In this document: positions 51,611 through 60,273 of the stretch, piece by piece
Layout: each line of letters begins with the position of its first letter
Numbering within the stretch: position 1 is the stretch's first letter
Assembly (NCBI RefSeq): GCF_003992595.1
Contig: NZ_RZNA01000052.1
Location: forward strand, 186,001 to 250,000
Length of the DNA stretch: 64,000 bases
Direction: 5' to 3'
From: Flagellimonas oceanensis
GTDB taxonomy: Bacteria > Bacteroidota > Bacteroidia > Flavobacteriales > Flavobacteriaceae
The notes under the pieces: model-generated
The model's input: only the letters and a program-made list of their open reading frames with translations
Told to the model about the DNA's origin: nothing
Database searches by the model: none
Program-made: the position numbers and the translations under genes

Positions 51611-52978
51611 GTGTTTCAAAACTACACTAAAGAATTTGCCTATAATCTAAAACTGTCCTATCCCGTGATTTTGGGAATGTTGGGGCACACCTTTGTGGCC
51701 TTTGCGGACAATATTATGGTAGGGCAGCTGGGAACGGCCGAACTGGCCGCCGTTTCTTTGGGGAACAGTTTTGTTTTTATCGCAATGTCGCTCGGAATTG
51801 GTTTTTCCACGGCCATTACACCCTTGGTGGCCGAAGCGGATGGCGCAAAAGACCAAGCGGCGGGCAAAAGTGCCCTAAAACACGGTTTGGTACTTTGTAC
51901 GCTTTTAGGCTTGTCCCTGTTCGGGCTTATCCAAGTTGCCAAACCTTTGATGTACCATATGGAGCAGCCTCCCGAAGTGGTGGAACTCGCTATGCCCTAT
52001 CTGGACTTGGTGGCTTTTTCCTTGGTGCCTTTAATCATATTCCAGGCGTTTAAACAGTTTTCGGATGGGCTCTCACAGACCAAATACCCTATGTACACCA
52101 CTATTGTTGCGAATGTCGTCAACATAACCCTGAATTATTTACTCATATTTGGTTCATTCGGATTTCCAAAATTGGGCATTGTGGGGGCTGCAGTGGGTAC
52201 TTTGGTTTCGCGAGTGATTATGGTCGCTTTTATATGGTATTTACTCCAACGAAAAGAGAAGTTCGAAGCTTATGTGACCCATTTCAATTTTAGAAAAATC
52301 GAGAAAAAAGTGATGCGGAAAATCATCAGTCTTGGTTTTCCCTCTGCGTTGCAAATGTTTTTTGAAGTAGCCATTTTTACCGCGGCCATTTGGTTGAGTG
52401 GAGTTTTGGGTAAAAATGCACAGGCCGCCAATCAGATTGCTTTGAATTTGAGCAGCATGACATTTATGGTGGGAACAGGGCTCAGTGTTGCCGCCATGGT
52501 AAGGGTGGGAAACCAAAAAGGGCTTCGGAATCATAAAGAACTGAAGCGCATCGCGGAATCCGTGTTTTTCTTGACATTGCTTGTGGAAGTCGCTTTCGCT
52601 GCCATTTTTCTGTTGGGAAGACATTGGTTCCCCACGATTTATTTGGATGTTGACGATATAGCCAATCAGGCCGATAATACCGAAGTGATTTTTATAGCTG
52701 CCAAATTGTTATTGGTTGCTGCTTTTTTTCAGATTTCAGATGGATTGCAAGTGGTGGTTTTGGGGGCTCTTCGAGGTCTTCAGGATGTGAGGGTTCCCAC
52801 ACTCATCACGTTCATAGCCTACTGGTTGATTGGTTTTCCCATCAGTTATTATTTGGGATTGCACACAAGTTTTGAAAGCACAGGCATATGGATCGGATTA
52901 TTGTCGGGGCTTACGGCATCGGCCGTAATGTTGTATCTTCGATTCAACTTTTTGACCAAGAAATTGATAACGAGTTAG
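51611..52978 (+). CDS. MATE-family multidrug/sodium antiporter
   Basis: 455 residues with twelve hydrophobic segments in two homologous halves; family motifs VILGMLGHTFVAFADNIMVG, with the intact N-terminal Asp, and QIALNLSSMTFMVGTGLSVA. NorM-type exporters use sodium or proton gradients to expel cationic drugs. The start is a GTG, as no ATG lies nearby in frame. It leads a plus-strand run: the next gene starts 34 nt after its stop, then PAP2 and a GT39 gene follow without gaps. Confidence 0.93.
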   Translation: MFQNYTKEFAYNLKLSYPVILGMLGHTFVAFADNIMVGQLGTAELAAVSLGNSFVFIAMSLGIGFSTAITPLVAEADGAKDQAAGKSALKHGLVLCTLLGLSLFGLIQVAKPLMYHMEQPPEVVELAMPYLDLVAFSLVPLIIFQAFKQFSDGLSQTKYPMYTTIVANVVNITLNYLLIFGSFGFPKLGIVGAAVGTLVSRVIMVAFIWYLLQRKEKFEAYVTHFNFRKIEKKVMRKIISLGFPSALQMFFEVAIFTAAIWLSGVLGKNAQAANQIALNLSSMTFMVGTGLSVAAMVRVGNQKGLRNHKELKRIAESVFFLTLLVEVAFAAIFLLGRHWFPTIYLDVDDIANQADNTEVIFIAAKLLLVAAFFQISDGLQVVVLGALRGLQDVRVPTLITFIAYWLIGFPISYYLGLHTSFESTGIWIGLLSGLTASAVMLYLRFNFLTKKLITS

Positions 52979-53012
52979 AGGATTTCCAAGATTGGAATCA
53001 AAATAAGAACAC

Positions 53013-53240
53013 ATGGAACTACCTAAATTTTTATTGGCCGACAATACGGATCATCCCGAGGCCATTTTTATCGTCCATACCGAATACCCTAGATTCATCA
53101 TCAACCTGGAAAATGACGAGGTGGAATGGATGGAAGAATTCTCCAAACAAGACGAAGCCGATTTAATGGAGGAAGCCGAAAGTTTGATCGAGGCCGCCAC
53201 AGCTTTTTATGATCGGGAAGTCTCCAGATACGATCAGTAA
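53013..53240 (+). CDS. Small acidic protein upstream of the PAP2 gene
   Basis: 75 residues, rich in Asp/Glu (EWMEEFSKQDEADLMEEAES), no membrane span. Starts MELPKFLLADNTDHPEAIFI followed by VHTEYPRFII, which looks like two strands before a long helix. Small proteins of this type sit beside PAP2 genes in other flavobacteria as far as I recall, but I cannot name the family. Its last base is shared with the PAP2 start (TAATG), so translation is coupled and a functional link is likely. Confidence 0.72.
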   Translation: MELPKFLLADNTDHPEAIFIVHTEYPRFIINLENDEVEWMEEFSKQDEADLMEEAESLIEAATAFYDREVSRYDQ

Positions 53241-53809
53241 TGCTGGAACAGTTACTGCAACAGGATAAAGAGCTGTTTTTGTTCCTTAATGGATTGGGAA
53301 CCGAAACTTGGGACGGCTTCTGGATGTTTATGACAACAACCAGAAATTCCGCACCCCTTTATTTGCTATTGCTTTACTTGTCTTACCGAACCTTTGGTTG
53401 GAAGGGAACAGGAATAATATTGGTATCCATCGCCCTGCTGATTACCTGCACCGACCAATTATCCAATTTTTTCAAATATGGTATCGGTCGTTTGCGTCCA
53501 TGCCACGAACCCGAAGTAAGCAGCGCAATGCGTTTGGTAAAGAGTTATTGCGGTGGACAGTTTGGATATTTTTCCGCCCATGCGGCCAACTCTTTTGGTC
53601 CAGCTGTATTCTTTATTATAATGTTCAAGAACAGAGTAAAGTATATTTCTTGGGTTTTGCTGCTATGGGCCTGTATTGTAGCCTATAGCCGAATTTACAT
53701 TGGTGTGCACTATCCGTTGGATGTGCTTACAGGCGCCTTGGTGGGTACACTTTTCGGTTGGTTGTGGGCCAAGTTGGCTATATTTGCTTTCCAAAAAACA
53801 GGGGTATGA
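53240..53809 (+). CDS. PAP2-type phosphatase
   Basis: 189-residue integral membrane phosphatase with five or six spans. Active-site pieces: KYGIGRLRPCHEP (the K-x6-RP motif), YFSAHAANSF in place of the more usual PSGH, and YSRIYIGVHYPLDVLTGALVG (SRxxxxxHxxxD). Members dephosphorylate undecaprenyl pyrophosphate or phospholipids. It begins within the previous gene's stop and overlaps the GT39 start (ATGA), so it may recycle the polyprenyl phosphate used by that enzyme. The SAHA variant keeps the His. Confidence 0.9.
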   Translation: MLEQLLQQDKELFLFLNGLGTETWDGFWMFMTTTRNSAPLYLLLLYLSYRTFGWKGTGIILVSIALLITCTDQLSNFFKYGIGRLRPCHEPEVSSAMRLVKSYCGGQFGYFSAHAANSFGPAVFFIIMFKNRVKYISWVLLLWACIVAYSRIYIGVHYPLDVLTGALVGTLFGWLWAKLAIFAFQKTGV

Positions 53810-55464
53810 TCTCGACAGCCAGATACTGGTTTTATATTGCATTGATCGTGTTGGTGTACATCATTGGGATGTTCGTGACCCTGTTCGAGAACGATTCCGC
53901 CCAATTTGCAGTTATGGCCATGCGAATGGTGCAGGAAAATGATTTTTTGAGCCTGTTCAAAGGCCCCGAAGAGTATCTGGACAAACCACATATGCATTAT
54001 TGGTTGGCCGCACTTTCCTATAAAATATTCGGCATTCACGATTGGGCCTACCGCATTCCCGGTATTTTGTCGACTTTGTTGGGTGCCTATAGTTGCTACG
54101 GACTTGGAAAATTGCTCTACAATAAGGACGTGGGGCGGTTCGCCTCATTGATTTTTATGACGGCCCAAACGATGGTCTTGGCCAACGTCGATGTACGTAC
54201 CGATGCTGTTTTGACTGGATTCACAATTTTTTCCATTTGGCAATTGGCCACATATATCGAGAAAAATACCTTAAAAAGCATTGCTTTGGGGGCTTTTGGG
54301 GCGGGAATTGCATTTTCGACCAAGGGTCAGATTGCTTTGGTGGTCATTGGCATATCAATACTGTGTCACTTGGCCTATACCCGAAAATGGACACAATTAC
54401 TGAACTGGAGAGTAGTGGTGGCCATTTTGGTCTTTGGATTGACCATTACCCCGATGTTGTACGCCTATTACCATCAGTTTGATTTGCACCCTGAGAAAGT
54501 AATCCGTGGAAAGGATAACCGCAGTGGCATCTTCTTTATTTTTTGGGAACAAAGTTTTGAGCGGATGAGCGGCGAAGGCATCGGGAAGAACAGTAGCGAC
54601 TTTTTCTTTTTCTTTCACACCTTTTTGTGGGTATTCCTACCGTGGACGGTTCTCGCATTGATAGGCTACTGGATGAAAGTAAAAACGTTTTGGCAAGCCA
54701 AATTCGCTTACATGCCGAATTTGGAATTCTTGACCTTGGGCGGGATTTCAATTCTGTTCCTGCTAATCAGCTTTGCCCAGTTTAAGCTTCCCCACTACAT
54801 GAACATCCTGATGCCCTTGTATGCTATTCTGTCGGCAGGGTTTTTATATGTCTTGCATCAACAACAAAAATTAAAGATGGCCAAAATCATTTTGGGTATC
54901 CAATATTTTATATTGGGATTGGTAGTGATCTTCTCAGTTCTAGTGAGTTTCTACGTTTTCAAACTGGAGCATTGGTATGGTTATTTATTCTTGTTGATGG
55001 CACTCGCATTGGTGTCGTACATTATCCTCCAAAAGGAAGCTCCGTATACAAAGATCGTCACTGTTGCCATTTTGAGTTCTGTTCTGTTGAATGGCTTGAT
55101 GAACGCCCATTTTTACCCAAAATTGCTCGATTATCAGGGTGGTTCCAATATGGCGGAAAAGGTACAGGAGAAGAATATTCCCGTGGACCACATTTATAAG
55201 GTCTCGGAAAGATATTCCTGGTCGTTGGATTTTTACAATAAAAAGCCGGTTCAAATAGTTACGATGCCGGAAATAGCCAAAAAGAAGGATGTTTGGGTCT
55301 ATGCTACGGAGGAAGAATTGAACAGATTAAAGAAAAATGGAATTGCTTGGGATGAGCAAATTACCGTGGATCAATTTCGTATTACCCGATTGCAGATCAA
55401 GTTTCTGAATCCGAATACCCGTGAGGACAAATTGAACAAAATGCATTTGGTCCATCTGGATTAG
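53806..55464 (+). CDS. GT39-family membrane glycosyltransferase (ArnT/PMT-like)
   Basis: 552 residues from the ATG at 53806, which overlaps the PAP2 stop as ATGA. About eleven hydrophobic segments; the first periplasmic loop has FENDSAQFAVMAMRMVQEND with the acidic catalytic-type pair, and later EYLDKPHMHYWLAALSYKIF, as in the DKPP motif of the ArnT/PMT family (here DKPH). It transfers a sugar from a polyprenyl-phosphate donor to lipid A, another lipid or protein. The donor may be made by the DPM/ArnC-like gene at 56314 in the opposite orientation. The 3' end overlaps the flippase-like gene by 4 nt. Confidence 0.88.
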   Translation: MISTARYWFYIALIVLVYIIGMFVTLFENDSAQFAVMAMRMVQENDFLSLFKGPEEYLDKPHMHYWLAALSYKIFGIHDWAYRIPGILSTLLGAYSCYGLGKLLYNKDVGRFASLIFMTAQTMVLANVDVRTDAVLTGFTIFSIWQLATYIEKNTLKSIALGAFGAGIAFSTKGQIALVVIGISILCHLAYTRKWTQLLNWRVVVAILVFGLTITPMLYAYYHQFDLHPEKVIRGKDNRSGIFFIFWEQSFERMSGEGIGKNSSDFFFFFHTFLWVFLPWTVLALIGYWMKVKTFWQAKFAYMPNLEFLTLGGISILFLLISFAQFKLPHYMNILMPLYAILSAGFLYVLHQQQKLKMAKIILGIQYFILGLVVIFSVLVSFYVFKLEHWYGYLFLLMALALVSYIILQKEAPYTKIVTVAILSSVLLNGLMNAHFYPKLLDYQGGSNMAEKVQEKNIPVDHIYKVSERYSWSLDFYNKKPVQIVTMPEIAKKKDVWVYATEEELNRLKKNGIAWDEQITVDQFRITRLQIKFLNPNTREDKLNKMHLVHLD

Positions 55465-56333
55465 TCCACCGCTTCCAATTTTGGCTTTTTAAAATGAAAA
55501 ATCACACCAAAAAGTGAGGTCAGTGCCGTAATCAAAAAGAAGGTAAAGCTGATGCCAATGGACATGCTTTCATCCAAGCCCAGCCATTTTGCTCCGTACA
55601 AAAAGGTAACCTCTCTACTTCCGATGCCGCCAATCGTCAACGGAATTACGGAGACAATCGAAGAGACCAAAAACACAAACAGGTATTCAATACTATCCAA
55701 ACTAACGGACAAAGACTTCAAAATAAAGAGAACACAGACCAATTGTGCCAATTGGACCAAGGCCGAAAACCCAATGGATTTCCAAAATACGGGTAGGGTA
55801 GCCGTGAAAAAGGTCTTGTTCACAAACCAAAATACCACAACACTCAACGGAATGGCCGCAACAATCAACCAGTAAAAACGCTGGAAAAAGTCATTCTTGG
55901 ATAATAAAGCGAGTACACAGGCATAAACAAAAAGCAAGAGCATCCCGCTTAAACGGTCCAGCAGCAAACTGGAGACCACCTTTTTAGTACCAGGTCGATA
56001 TTCTTTTTGGATGATGTAGCCCTTGTAGGCATCACCGCCGATACCTCCAGGTAAAAAGAGGTTGTAGAACATGCCCAACAGGTATAGCTTCAAATTGCCC
56101 AACTGGGAAATCTTCGCCCCGATTTGATGAAAATACAAGTTGGTCCTAAAAGCGGATAAAACCTTGGACAACACAAAAAACAGCAGCGCTAAGAATAAGT
56201 ATAGAGGCTCGCTTTTTTTTAGGGTCTGGACTACATCCTTCAGCTCTATTTTCGTGAAAATAAAGTAGATCAGTACCGCGCTAACAATGATTTTTAGAGC
56301 AGTGATGAGCTTTTTACGCAGCTTTTCCGTCAC
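55461..56333 (-). CDS. Flippase-like membrane protein (lysylphosphatidylglycerol synthase TM family)
   Basis: 290 residues, eight hydrophobic segments. The LPG_synthase_TM/UPF0104 pattern is seen in SAFRTNLYFHQIGAKISQLG, FYNLFLPGGIGGDAYKGYII, LLLDRLSGMLLLF and VIPLTIGGIGSREVTF. No catalytic GNAT domain. It overlaps the DPM/ArnC-like gene by 20 nt on the same strand and converges on the GT39 gene. In other bacteria such proteins accompany polyprenyl-phosphate sugar pathways, so a role in translocation is possible but unproven. Confidence 0.86.
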   Translation of the reverse strand: MTEKLRKKLITALKIIVSAVLIYFIFTKIELKDVVQTLKKSEPLYLFLALLFFVLSKVLSAFRTNLYFHQIGAKISQLGNLKLYLLGMFYNLFLPGGIGGDAYKGYIIQKEYRPGTKKVVSSLLLDRLSGMLLLFVYACVLALLSKNDFFQRFYWLIVAAIPLSVVVFWFVNKTFFTATLPVFWKSIGFSALVQLAQLVCVLFILKSLSVSLDSIEYLFVFLVSSIVSVIPLTIGGIGSREVTFLYGAKWLGLDESMSIGISFTFFLITALTSLFGVIFHFKKPKLEAVD

Positions 56334-57276
56334 CTATGGTAATTTTTTTGATGCGATATGGCCGTTTCTGTTGTGATTCGTAGTAGGTACGGATCAAGAG
56401 TTCCATCACGATTCCGATAGTGAACAACTGGATTCCCCCAACAATGAACATCATACCAAAAATAAGTAAGGGTCGGGTTCCGATGTCCTGACCGAATCCA
56501 AGTTTCACGATCAACAGATACACATTGATCAATATGCCAAGTATGACCAATAACACCCCAAAAATTCCAAACAAGTGGATGGGACGTTGGAAGTATTTTC
56601 TAATGAAAAGCAACAGCATCATATCGGCCACTACCTTGAAAACCCGTTCCAGACCGTACTTGGAAACCCCAGCGTGCCTCGCATGGTGCTTTACTGGCAC
56701 CTGTTTGATCTGTGCACCTTCCAAATGGGCCAAAAGGGTAATAAAACGGTGCATTTCCCCGTATAGGTTTAGGCTTTTTGCAATGTCTTTGGTAAAAACC
56801 TTGAGCGCACAACCGTTGTCCTTGATGTCCAATTTGGTAACCCTGCGTACCAAAAAGTTGGCGATTTTTGAGGGTATTTTTTTTGCCAAGGAATCCTTTC
56901 GCTTCTGACGGATACCGGTCACGACGTCGTATTCCTCGGTGATGGCATATTGCAACATATTCGGAATATCAGAAGGGTCGTTTTGGAGGTCGCCATCCAT
57001 CGTGATGATGTATTCGCCCTCGGCATAGTCAATTCCTGCGGCAAGGGCCAAACTTTGGCCATAGTTCTTTTTCAATTCGATCAAGTGGACCCTCTTATCA
57101 TCCATTTCCTTAACCTTGATTCGGGTTTTATCGGTGGAAAAATCATCCACATATACAATTTGGTAATTGTACCCTTCAAGGCTTTCATTGATTTTTTGGG
57201 TCAAAAGAACCACGTTATCTTCCTCGTTGTACAAAGGAACCACTATGGATAAAAGGGAATCGGTAACAGTGCTCAT
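56314..57276 (-). CDS. Polyprenyl-phosphate glycosyltransferase (GT2, DPM1/ArnC-like)
   Basis: 320 residues. GT2 core: LLSIVVPLYNEEDNVVLLTQ, VYVDDFSTDKT, LKKNYGQSLALAAGIDYAEG and YIITMDGDLQNDPSDIPNML with its DxD. Two C-terminal transmembrane helices (about 225-250 and 265-290) follow, as in ArnC/GtrB. It makes a polyprenyl-phosphate sugar on the cytoplasmic face. It is first in an operon with the flippase-like gene (20-nt overlap) and supplies a plausible donor for the GT39 enzyme. Confidence 0.92.
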   Translation of the reverse strand: MSTVTDSLLSIVVPLYNEEDNVVLLTQKINESLEGYNYQIVYVDDFSTDKTRIKVKEMDDKRVHLIELKKNYGQSLALAAGIDYAEGEYIITMDGDLQNDPSDIPNMLQYAITEEYDVVTGIRQKRKDSLAKKIPSKIANFLVRRVTKLDIKDNGCALKVFTKDIAKSLNLYGEMHRFITLLAHLEGAQIKQVPVKHHARHAGVSKYGLERVFKVVADMMLLLFIRKYFQRPIHLFGIFGVLLVILGILINVYLLIVKLGFGQDIGTRPLLIFGMMFIVGGIQLFTIGIVMELLIRTYYESQQKRPYRIKKITIGDGKAA

Positions 57277-57293
57277 TCAGTATAAAATCTGTG

Positions 57294-57301
57294 CAAATTT
57301 A
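57294..57301 (-). promoter_or_regulatory. -7 box for the GT2-flippase operon
   Basis: TAAATTTG on the minus strand, an exact TAnnTTTG match 18 nt upstream of the ATG at 57276. Confidence 0.5.
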
Positions 57302-57311
57302 TTGCTTTTAT

Positions 57312-58355
57312 TTAAAGTTCCTTGGTAATCTTGTCCAATAGGATTTTGGCAGCGTAAAATGGTGAAATTTTATGCTCTTCGATTTCTGTCAACAACTTGG
57401 CCTGTTCTGTTTTAAAGGTTTCTTTTTGATGGAAAAATTGTTTGATGTATTCGTCCACGGTCTGAAGGAACCAATTTTTGTTCTGCTGTTGTCGGTTCTT
57501 TTCAAAAAAACCGTTTTCCTTGTTGTGTTTCACGAATTGCTGCACCATTTCCCAGATGTCTTCAATCCCTGTGTTCTCCACGGCAGAACACTTCATCACT
57601 TTAGGCGTCCAGCCGTTGGCTTTGGGCGGATACAGATGCAAAGCCCTTGAAAATTCTGTCACTGCTAGCTTGGCGTGTTCCAAATTACTGCCATCCGCTT
57701 TGTTGATGGCGATGGCATCGGCCATTTCCATAATCCCTCTTTTTATGCCCTGGAGCTCGTCTCCCGCTCCTGATAATTTGAGCAGCAGGAAAAAGTCCAC
57801 CATGCTGTGCACGGCAATTTCACTTTGGCCAACGCCCACGGTTTCCACTAAAATGACATTGTATCCCGCAGCTTCGCAAAGTATGATGCTTTCCCTGGTT
57901 TTTTGTGCCACACCTCCCAAAGATGTACCGGAAGGAGAGGGGCGGATAAAGGCATTCGGGTCTTTGGCCAAGGTTTCCATTCGGGTTTTGTCCCCTAAAA
58001 TGCTACCCTTGCTCAAGGAGCTGGTCGGATCCACGGCCAACACTGCGACTTTGTTGCCTTGGTCGGTCAGGGTTTTGCCCAAAGTTTCGATAAACGAACT
58101 TTTACCGACCCCTGGAACCCCTGTAATCCCAAGGCGAATGCTATTTGTAGATTTGGACAAACACTTTTCAATAACGGCATTGGCCTTTTCAAAATGGGCC
58201 TGTTTGGTACTTTCCAATAGGGTTATGGCCTTGGCAAGCATAGCTTTGTTACCATCAAAAATACCTTGTGCCAAAGCATCGGCAGAAAGTTCTTGTTTTC
58301 TGAGTGCCTTGATTTTGGAAATAGTATGCGTGGGTATTTTGTTATCTTCTGCCAA
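57312..58355 (-). CDS. meaB: Methylmalonyl-CoA mutase-associated GTPase MeaB
   Basis: G3E-type P-loop GTPase (347 residues) that loads and protects the B12 cofactor of methylmalonyl-CoA mutase. G1 motif GITGVPGVGKSSFIE; then AVDPTSSLSKGSILGDKTRM, LVETVGVGQSEIAVHSMVDF (G3 region) and AINKADG (G4). The N-terminal helix bundle and the C-terminal dimerisation arm are present. Neither mutase subunit is in the window, so the partner is encoded elsewhere. It is followed on the minus strand by the GT2 gene without a close link. Confidence 0.95.
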   Translation of the reverse strand: MAEDNKIPTHTISKIKALRKQELSADALAQGIFDGNKAMLAKAITLLESTKQAHFEKANAVIEKCLSKSTNSIRLGITGVPGVGKSSFIETLGKTLTDQGNKVAVLAVDPTSSLSKGSILGDKTRMETLAKDPNAFIRPSPSGTSLGGVAQKTRESIILCEAAGYNVILVETVGVGQSEIAVHSMVDFFLLLKLSGAGDELQGIKRGIMEMADAIAINKADGSNLEHAKLAVTEFSRALHLYPPKANGWTPKVMKCSAVENTGIEDIWEMVQQFVKHNKENGFFEKNRQQQNKNWFLQTVDEYIKQFFHQKETFKTEQAKLLTEIEEHKISPFYAAKILLDKITKEL

Positions 58356-58517
58356 GGGAACGGTTCATCGGTTTATACGAATTTATGAAGATTTTATGGG
58401 TTTGTCAGGACTTTGGTCGGATTGTAAACGCATTTTTAATCCAACCATTTCACAAAAATTTAATATCTGTTAAAGTGGACTTCCGCCAGCAAATTGGTAC
58501 CTTATTCGTTACATAAC

Positions 58518-58544
58518 CGGCAATCGCAAGAGTGCCGATTTTTT
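58518..58544 (+). other. Hairpin plus T-run in the ohr leader
   Basis: CGGCA and TGCCG arms enclose a 10-nt loop at 58518-58537 and are followed by ATTTTTT, 24 nt upstream of the ohr ATG. It looks like an intrinsic terminator, yet no plus-strand gene precedes it, so it may be a leader attenuator or a 5' mRNA-stabilising hairpin. Confidence 0.4.
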
Positions 58545-58567
58545 ATGAACCTATAAACATTTAAAAG

Positions 58568-58993
58568 ATGAAGACTATTTTTGAGGCCAAGGCCACCAAT
58601 ACAGGAGGAAGAGCAGGACATGTAAAGAGCGAGGACGGTGTTTTGGATTTCCCGATAAGTATGCCGAACTCCAATGGGAAGCCAGACCCGAAATCCACCA
58701 ATCCTGAAGAACTTTTTGCTGCGGCTTACTCCACTTGCTACGCTGGTGCGGTAGAGGCCGTTGCCAATAATCACGATATTGATGACCTTGGAGATTTTAA
58801 TGTAACCGCCATTGTAGCTTTCAACAAAGAGGAGGAAGGTTTTTTCTTGGAAGTTACCCTTGACACTTATTTGCCAACAGTGGATAAGGAAATGGGAGAG
58901 ACCATTATTAAGGAAGCTCACGAAATGTGTCCTTACAGCAAGGCCACACGCGATAATATTACCGTGCATTTAAATTTGTTAATGGACGAATAA
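58568..58993 (+). CDS. ohr: Organic hydroperoxide resistance protein (Ohr, OsmC family)
   Basis: 141-residue thiol peroxidase that reduces fatty-acid and other organic hydroperoxides using a lipoyl-type reductant. The Ohr signature is complete: STNPEELFAAAYSTCYAGAVE with Cys57, EMCPYSKATRDNI with Cys121, and Arg15 in NTGGRAGHVKS. The Ohr form rather than OsmC is supported by TNPEELFAAAY. It is monocistronic, preceded by a leader hairpin with a T-run and closed by a strong terminator. The leader also shares a motif with the msrA leader. Confidence 0.92.
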   Translation: MKTIFEAKATNTGGRAGHVKSEDGVLDFPISMPNSNGKPDPKSTNPEELFAAAYSTCYAGAVEAVANNHDIDDLGDFNVTAIVAFNKEEEGFFLEVTLDTYLPTVDKEMGETIIKEAHEMCPYSKATRDNITVHLNLLMDE

Positions 58994-59014
58994 GCCACGT
59001 AACTTTTTAATTAT

Positions 59015-59047
59015 GAGCCCCGTTGAAATTATCAGCGGGGCTTTTTT
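59015..59047 (+). terminator. Terminator after ohr
   Basis: AGCCCCG/CGGGGCT stem (59015-59041), an inner TGA/TCA helix and a following T-run. Confidence 0.88.
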
Positions 59048-59078
59048 TGTTAAAAATGCGCCAAAAACGTACTAATTT

Positions 59079-59104
59079 GCAACGTTGCATTTTTTGCATC
59101 GTCC
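59079..59104 (+). promoter_or_regulatory. ECF-type promoter of the sigma-factor operon
   Basis: GCAAC (59079-59083) and CGTCC (59100-59104) are separated so that AAC and CGTC are exactly 16 nt apart, the classic ECF -35/-10 layout. The -35 is part of a perfect 12-bp palindrome TGCAACGTTGCA at 59078-59089. This points to autoregulation by the encoded ECF sigma factor. Confidence 0.65.
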
Positions 59105-59144
59105 TTAATACAGAACAACTAAAAAACCAAACATAGAACCAAGT

Positions 59145-59681
59145 GTGCTCCATATCGAGCTTGTAGAAAAGTGCAAGGCGAACGACCGCCAGGCGCAAAT
59201 GAAACTGTATCGTCAGTATTGCGATGGTATGTTTTGTGTGGCCATGCGCTTTCTAAAAAATGCCGAGGACGCAGAAGATGTGTTGCAAGATTCGTTTATC
59301 AAGGCGTTTCAGCGAATTGAACAGTTTAAGGGAGATGTAACGTTCGGGGCATGGTTGAAGAGAATTGTAGTGAATGGCAGTATCGATTTTTTAAAATCGA
59401 AACATCAACGTACGGTGGAGCTCAATGAAAGTTATCTACAGGTGGCGGAAGAGGATGATTGGTCGGTGGAGGAAGGAATCTCCATCGAACAAGTGAAGGA
59501 GGCCATTGAGGAACTGCCCCAAAAATATAGATATGTTGTGCAATTGTTTTTAGTGGAAGGGTATGACCACTCGGAAATTTCTAAAATACTAGGAATAACC
59601 GAAACGGCTTCACGGACCCGATTGCTGCGGGGAAAGGCACAATTAAAAGAAAAACTAAAAGATTTGGCTTATGGCACGTGA
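59145..59681 (+). CDS. RNA polymerase ECF sigma factor
   Basis: 178 residues. Region 2 is visible in RFLKNAEDAEDVLQDSFIKA followed by FQRI and the WLKRIVVNGSIDFLK segment. Region 4 is seen in ELPQKYRYVVQLFLVEGYDH followed by SEISKILGITETASRTRLLR. No extra domains, so it is a standard ECF factor. Start is a GTG; no ATG lies in frame. The gene is preceded by an AAC-N16-CGTC promoter and its end overlaps the next gene by 11 nt, so it forms a three-gene operon with a probable anti-sigma factor and a large exported protein. Confidence 0.92.
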   Translation: MLHIELVEKCKANDRQAQMKLYRQYCDGMFCVAMRFLKNAEDAEDVLQDSFIKAFQRIEQFKGDVTFGAWLKRIVVNGSIDFLKSKHQRTVELNESYLQVAEEDDWSVEEGISIEQVKEAIEELPQKYRYVVQLFLVEGYDHSEISKILGITETASRTRLLRGKAQLKEKLKDLAYGT

Positions 59682-60273
59682 TCTTAGAAAATTGTTTGAA
59701 AAAGAAAGGAAGGAGAAGCGCTTCAAAATGAAAGAGGGTCATGAAGACCGTTTCTTTGCGAAGCTGGAAGATGAGTTGCCGAAAGACTCTCCTGAGAAAA
59801 GTGTCTTTTCCCTTTGGATGCAGATTGCTGCCTCTGTAGTGGTTGCCGTGGGATTATCCTTCTATTATTTCAGCAGTGATGAGGGAACAGTGGACCCAGA
59901 TGAAAAAATAACCGTTGTGGATAGGAATAATCCAGGTAAAAAGGCACAGGGCATTTCGTTGGGAGATCTATCCCCTGACCTAAAAAAGATAGAAACTTAT
60001 TACACGACCAATATCAACCTGCAGTTGTCCGAATTGGCCGATGACCCGGGTAACAAGGAACTTGTGGACAGCTATATGGAGCGATTGGCGGAACTGAACA
60101 AGGAATACCAACGGCTGAACCAAGAGCTGAACGAATTGGGCCCGAATGATCAGACGATAAGCGCCCTGATCAATAATCTACAACTCCGGTTGCAATTATT
60201 GCAAAAGTTAAAATCAAAGTTGAATCAATTAAAATCATCAAAAAATGAACAGGAATCATCAAATATTGTTTAG
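59671..60273 (+). CDS. Probable anti-sigma factor
   Basis: 200 residues with a charged cytoplasmic N terminus (ARDLRKLFEKERKEKRFKMK, residues 1-43), a single membrane helix (about 46-66) and a periplasmic, helix-rich part with coiled-coil-like stretches (YMERLAELNKEYQRLNQELN). No zinc-binding HxxxCxxC motif is visible, so it is not a ZAS-type anti-sigma, but position, overlap with the sigma gene (11 nt) and topology fit an anti-sigma role. It overlaps the following gene by 29 nt. The assignment is by context. Confidence 0.65.
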   Translation: MARDLRKLFEKERKEKRFKMKEGHEDRFFAKLEDELPKDSPEKSVFSLWMQIAASVVVAVGLSFYYFSSDEGTVDPDEKITVVDRNNPGKKAQGISLGDLSPDLKKIETYYTTNINLQLSELADDPGNKELVDSYMERLAELNKEYQRLNQELNELGPNDQTISALINNLQLRLQLLQKLKSKLNQLKSSKNEQESSNIV

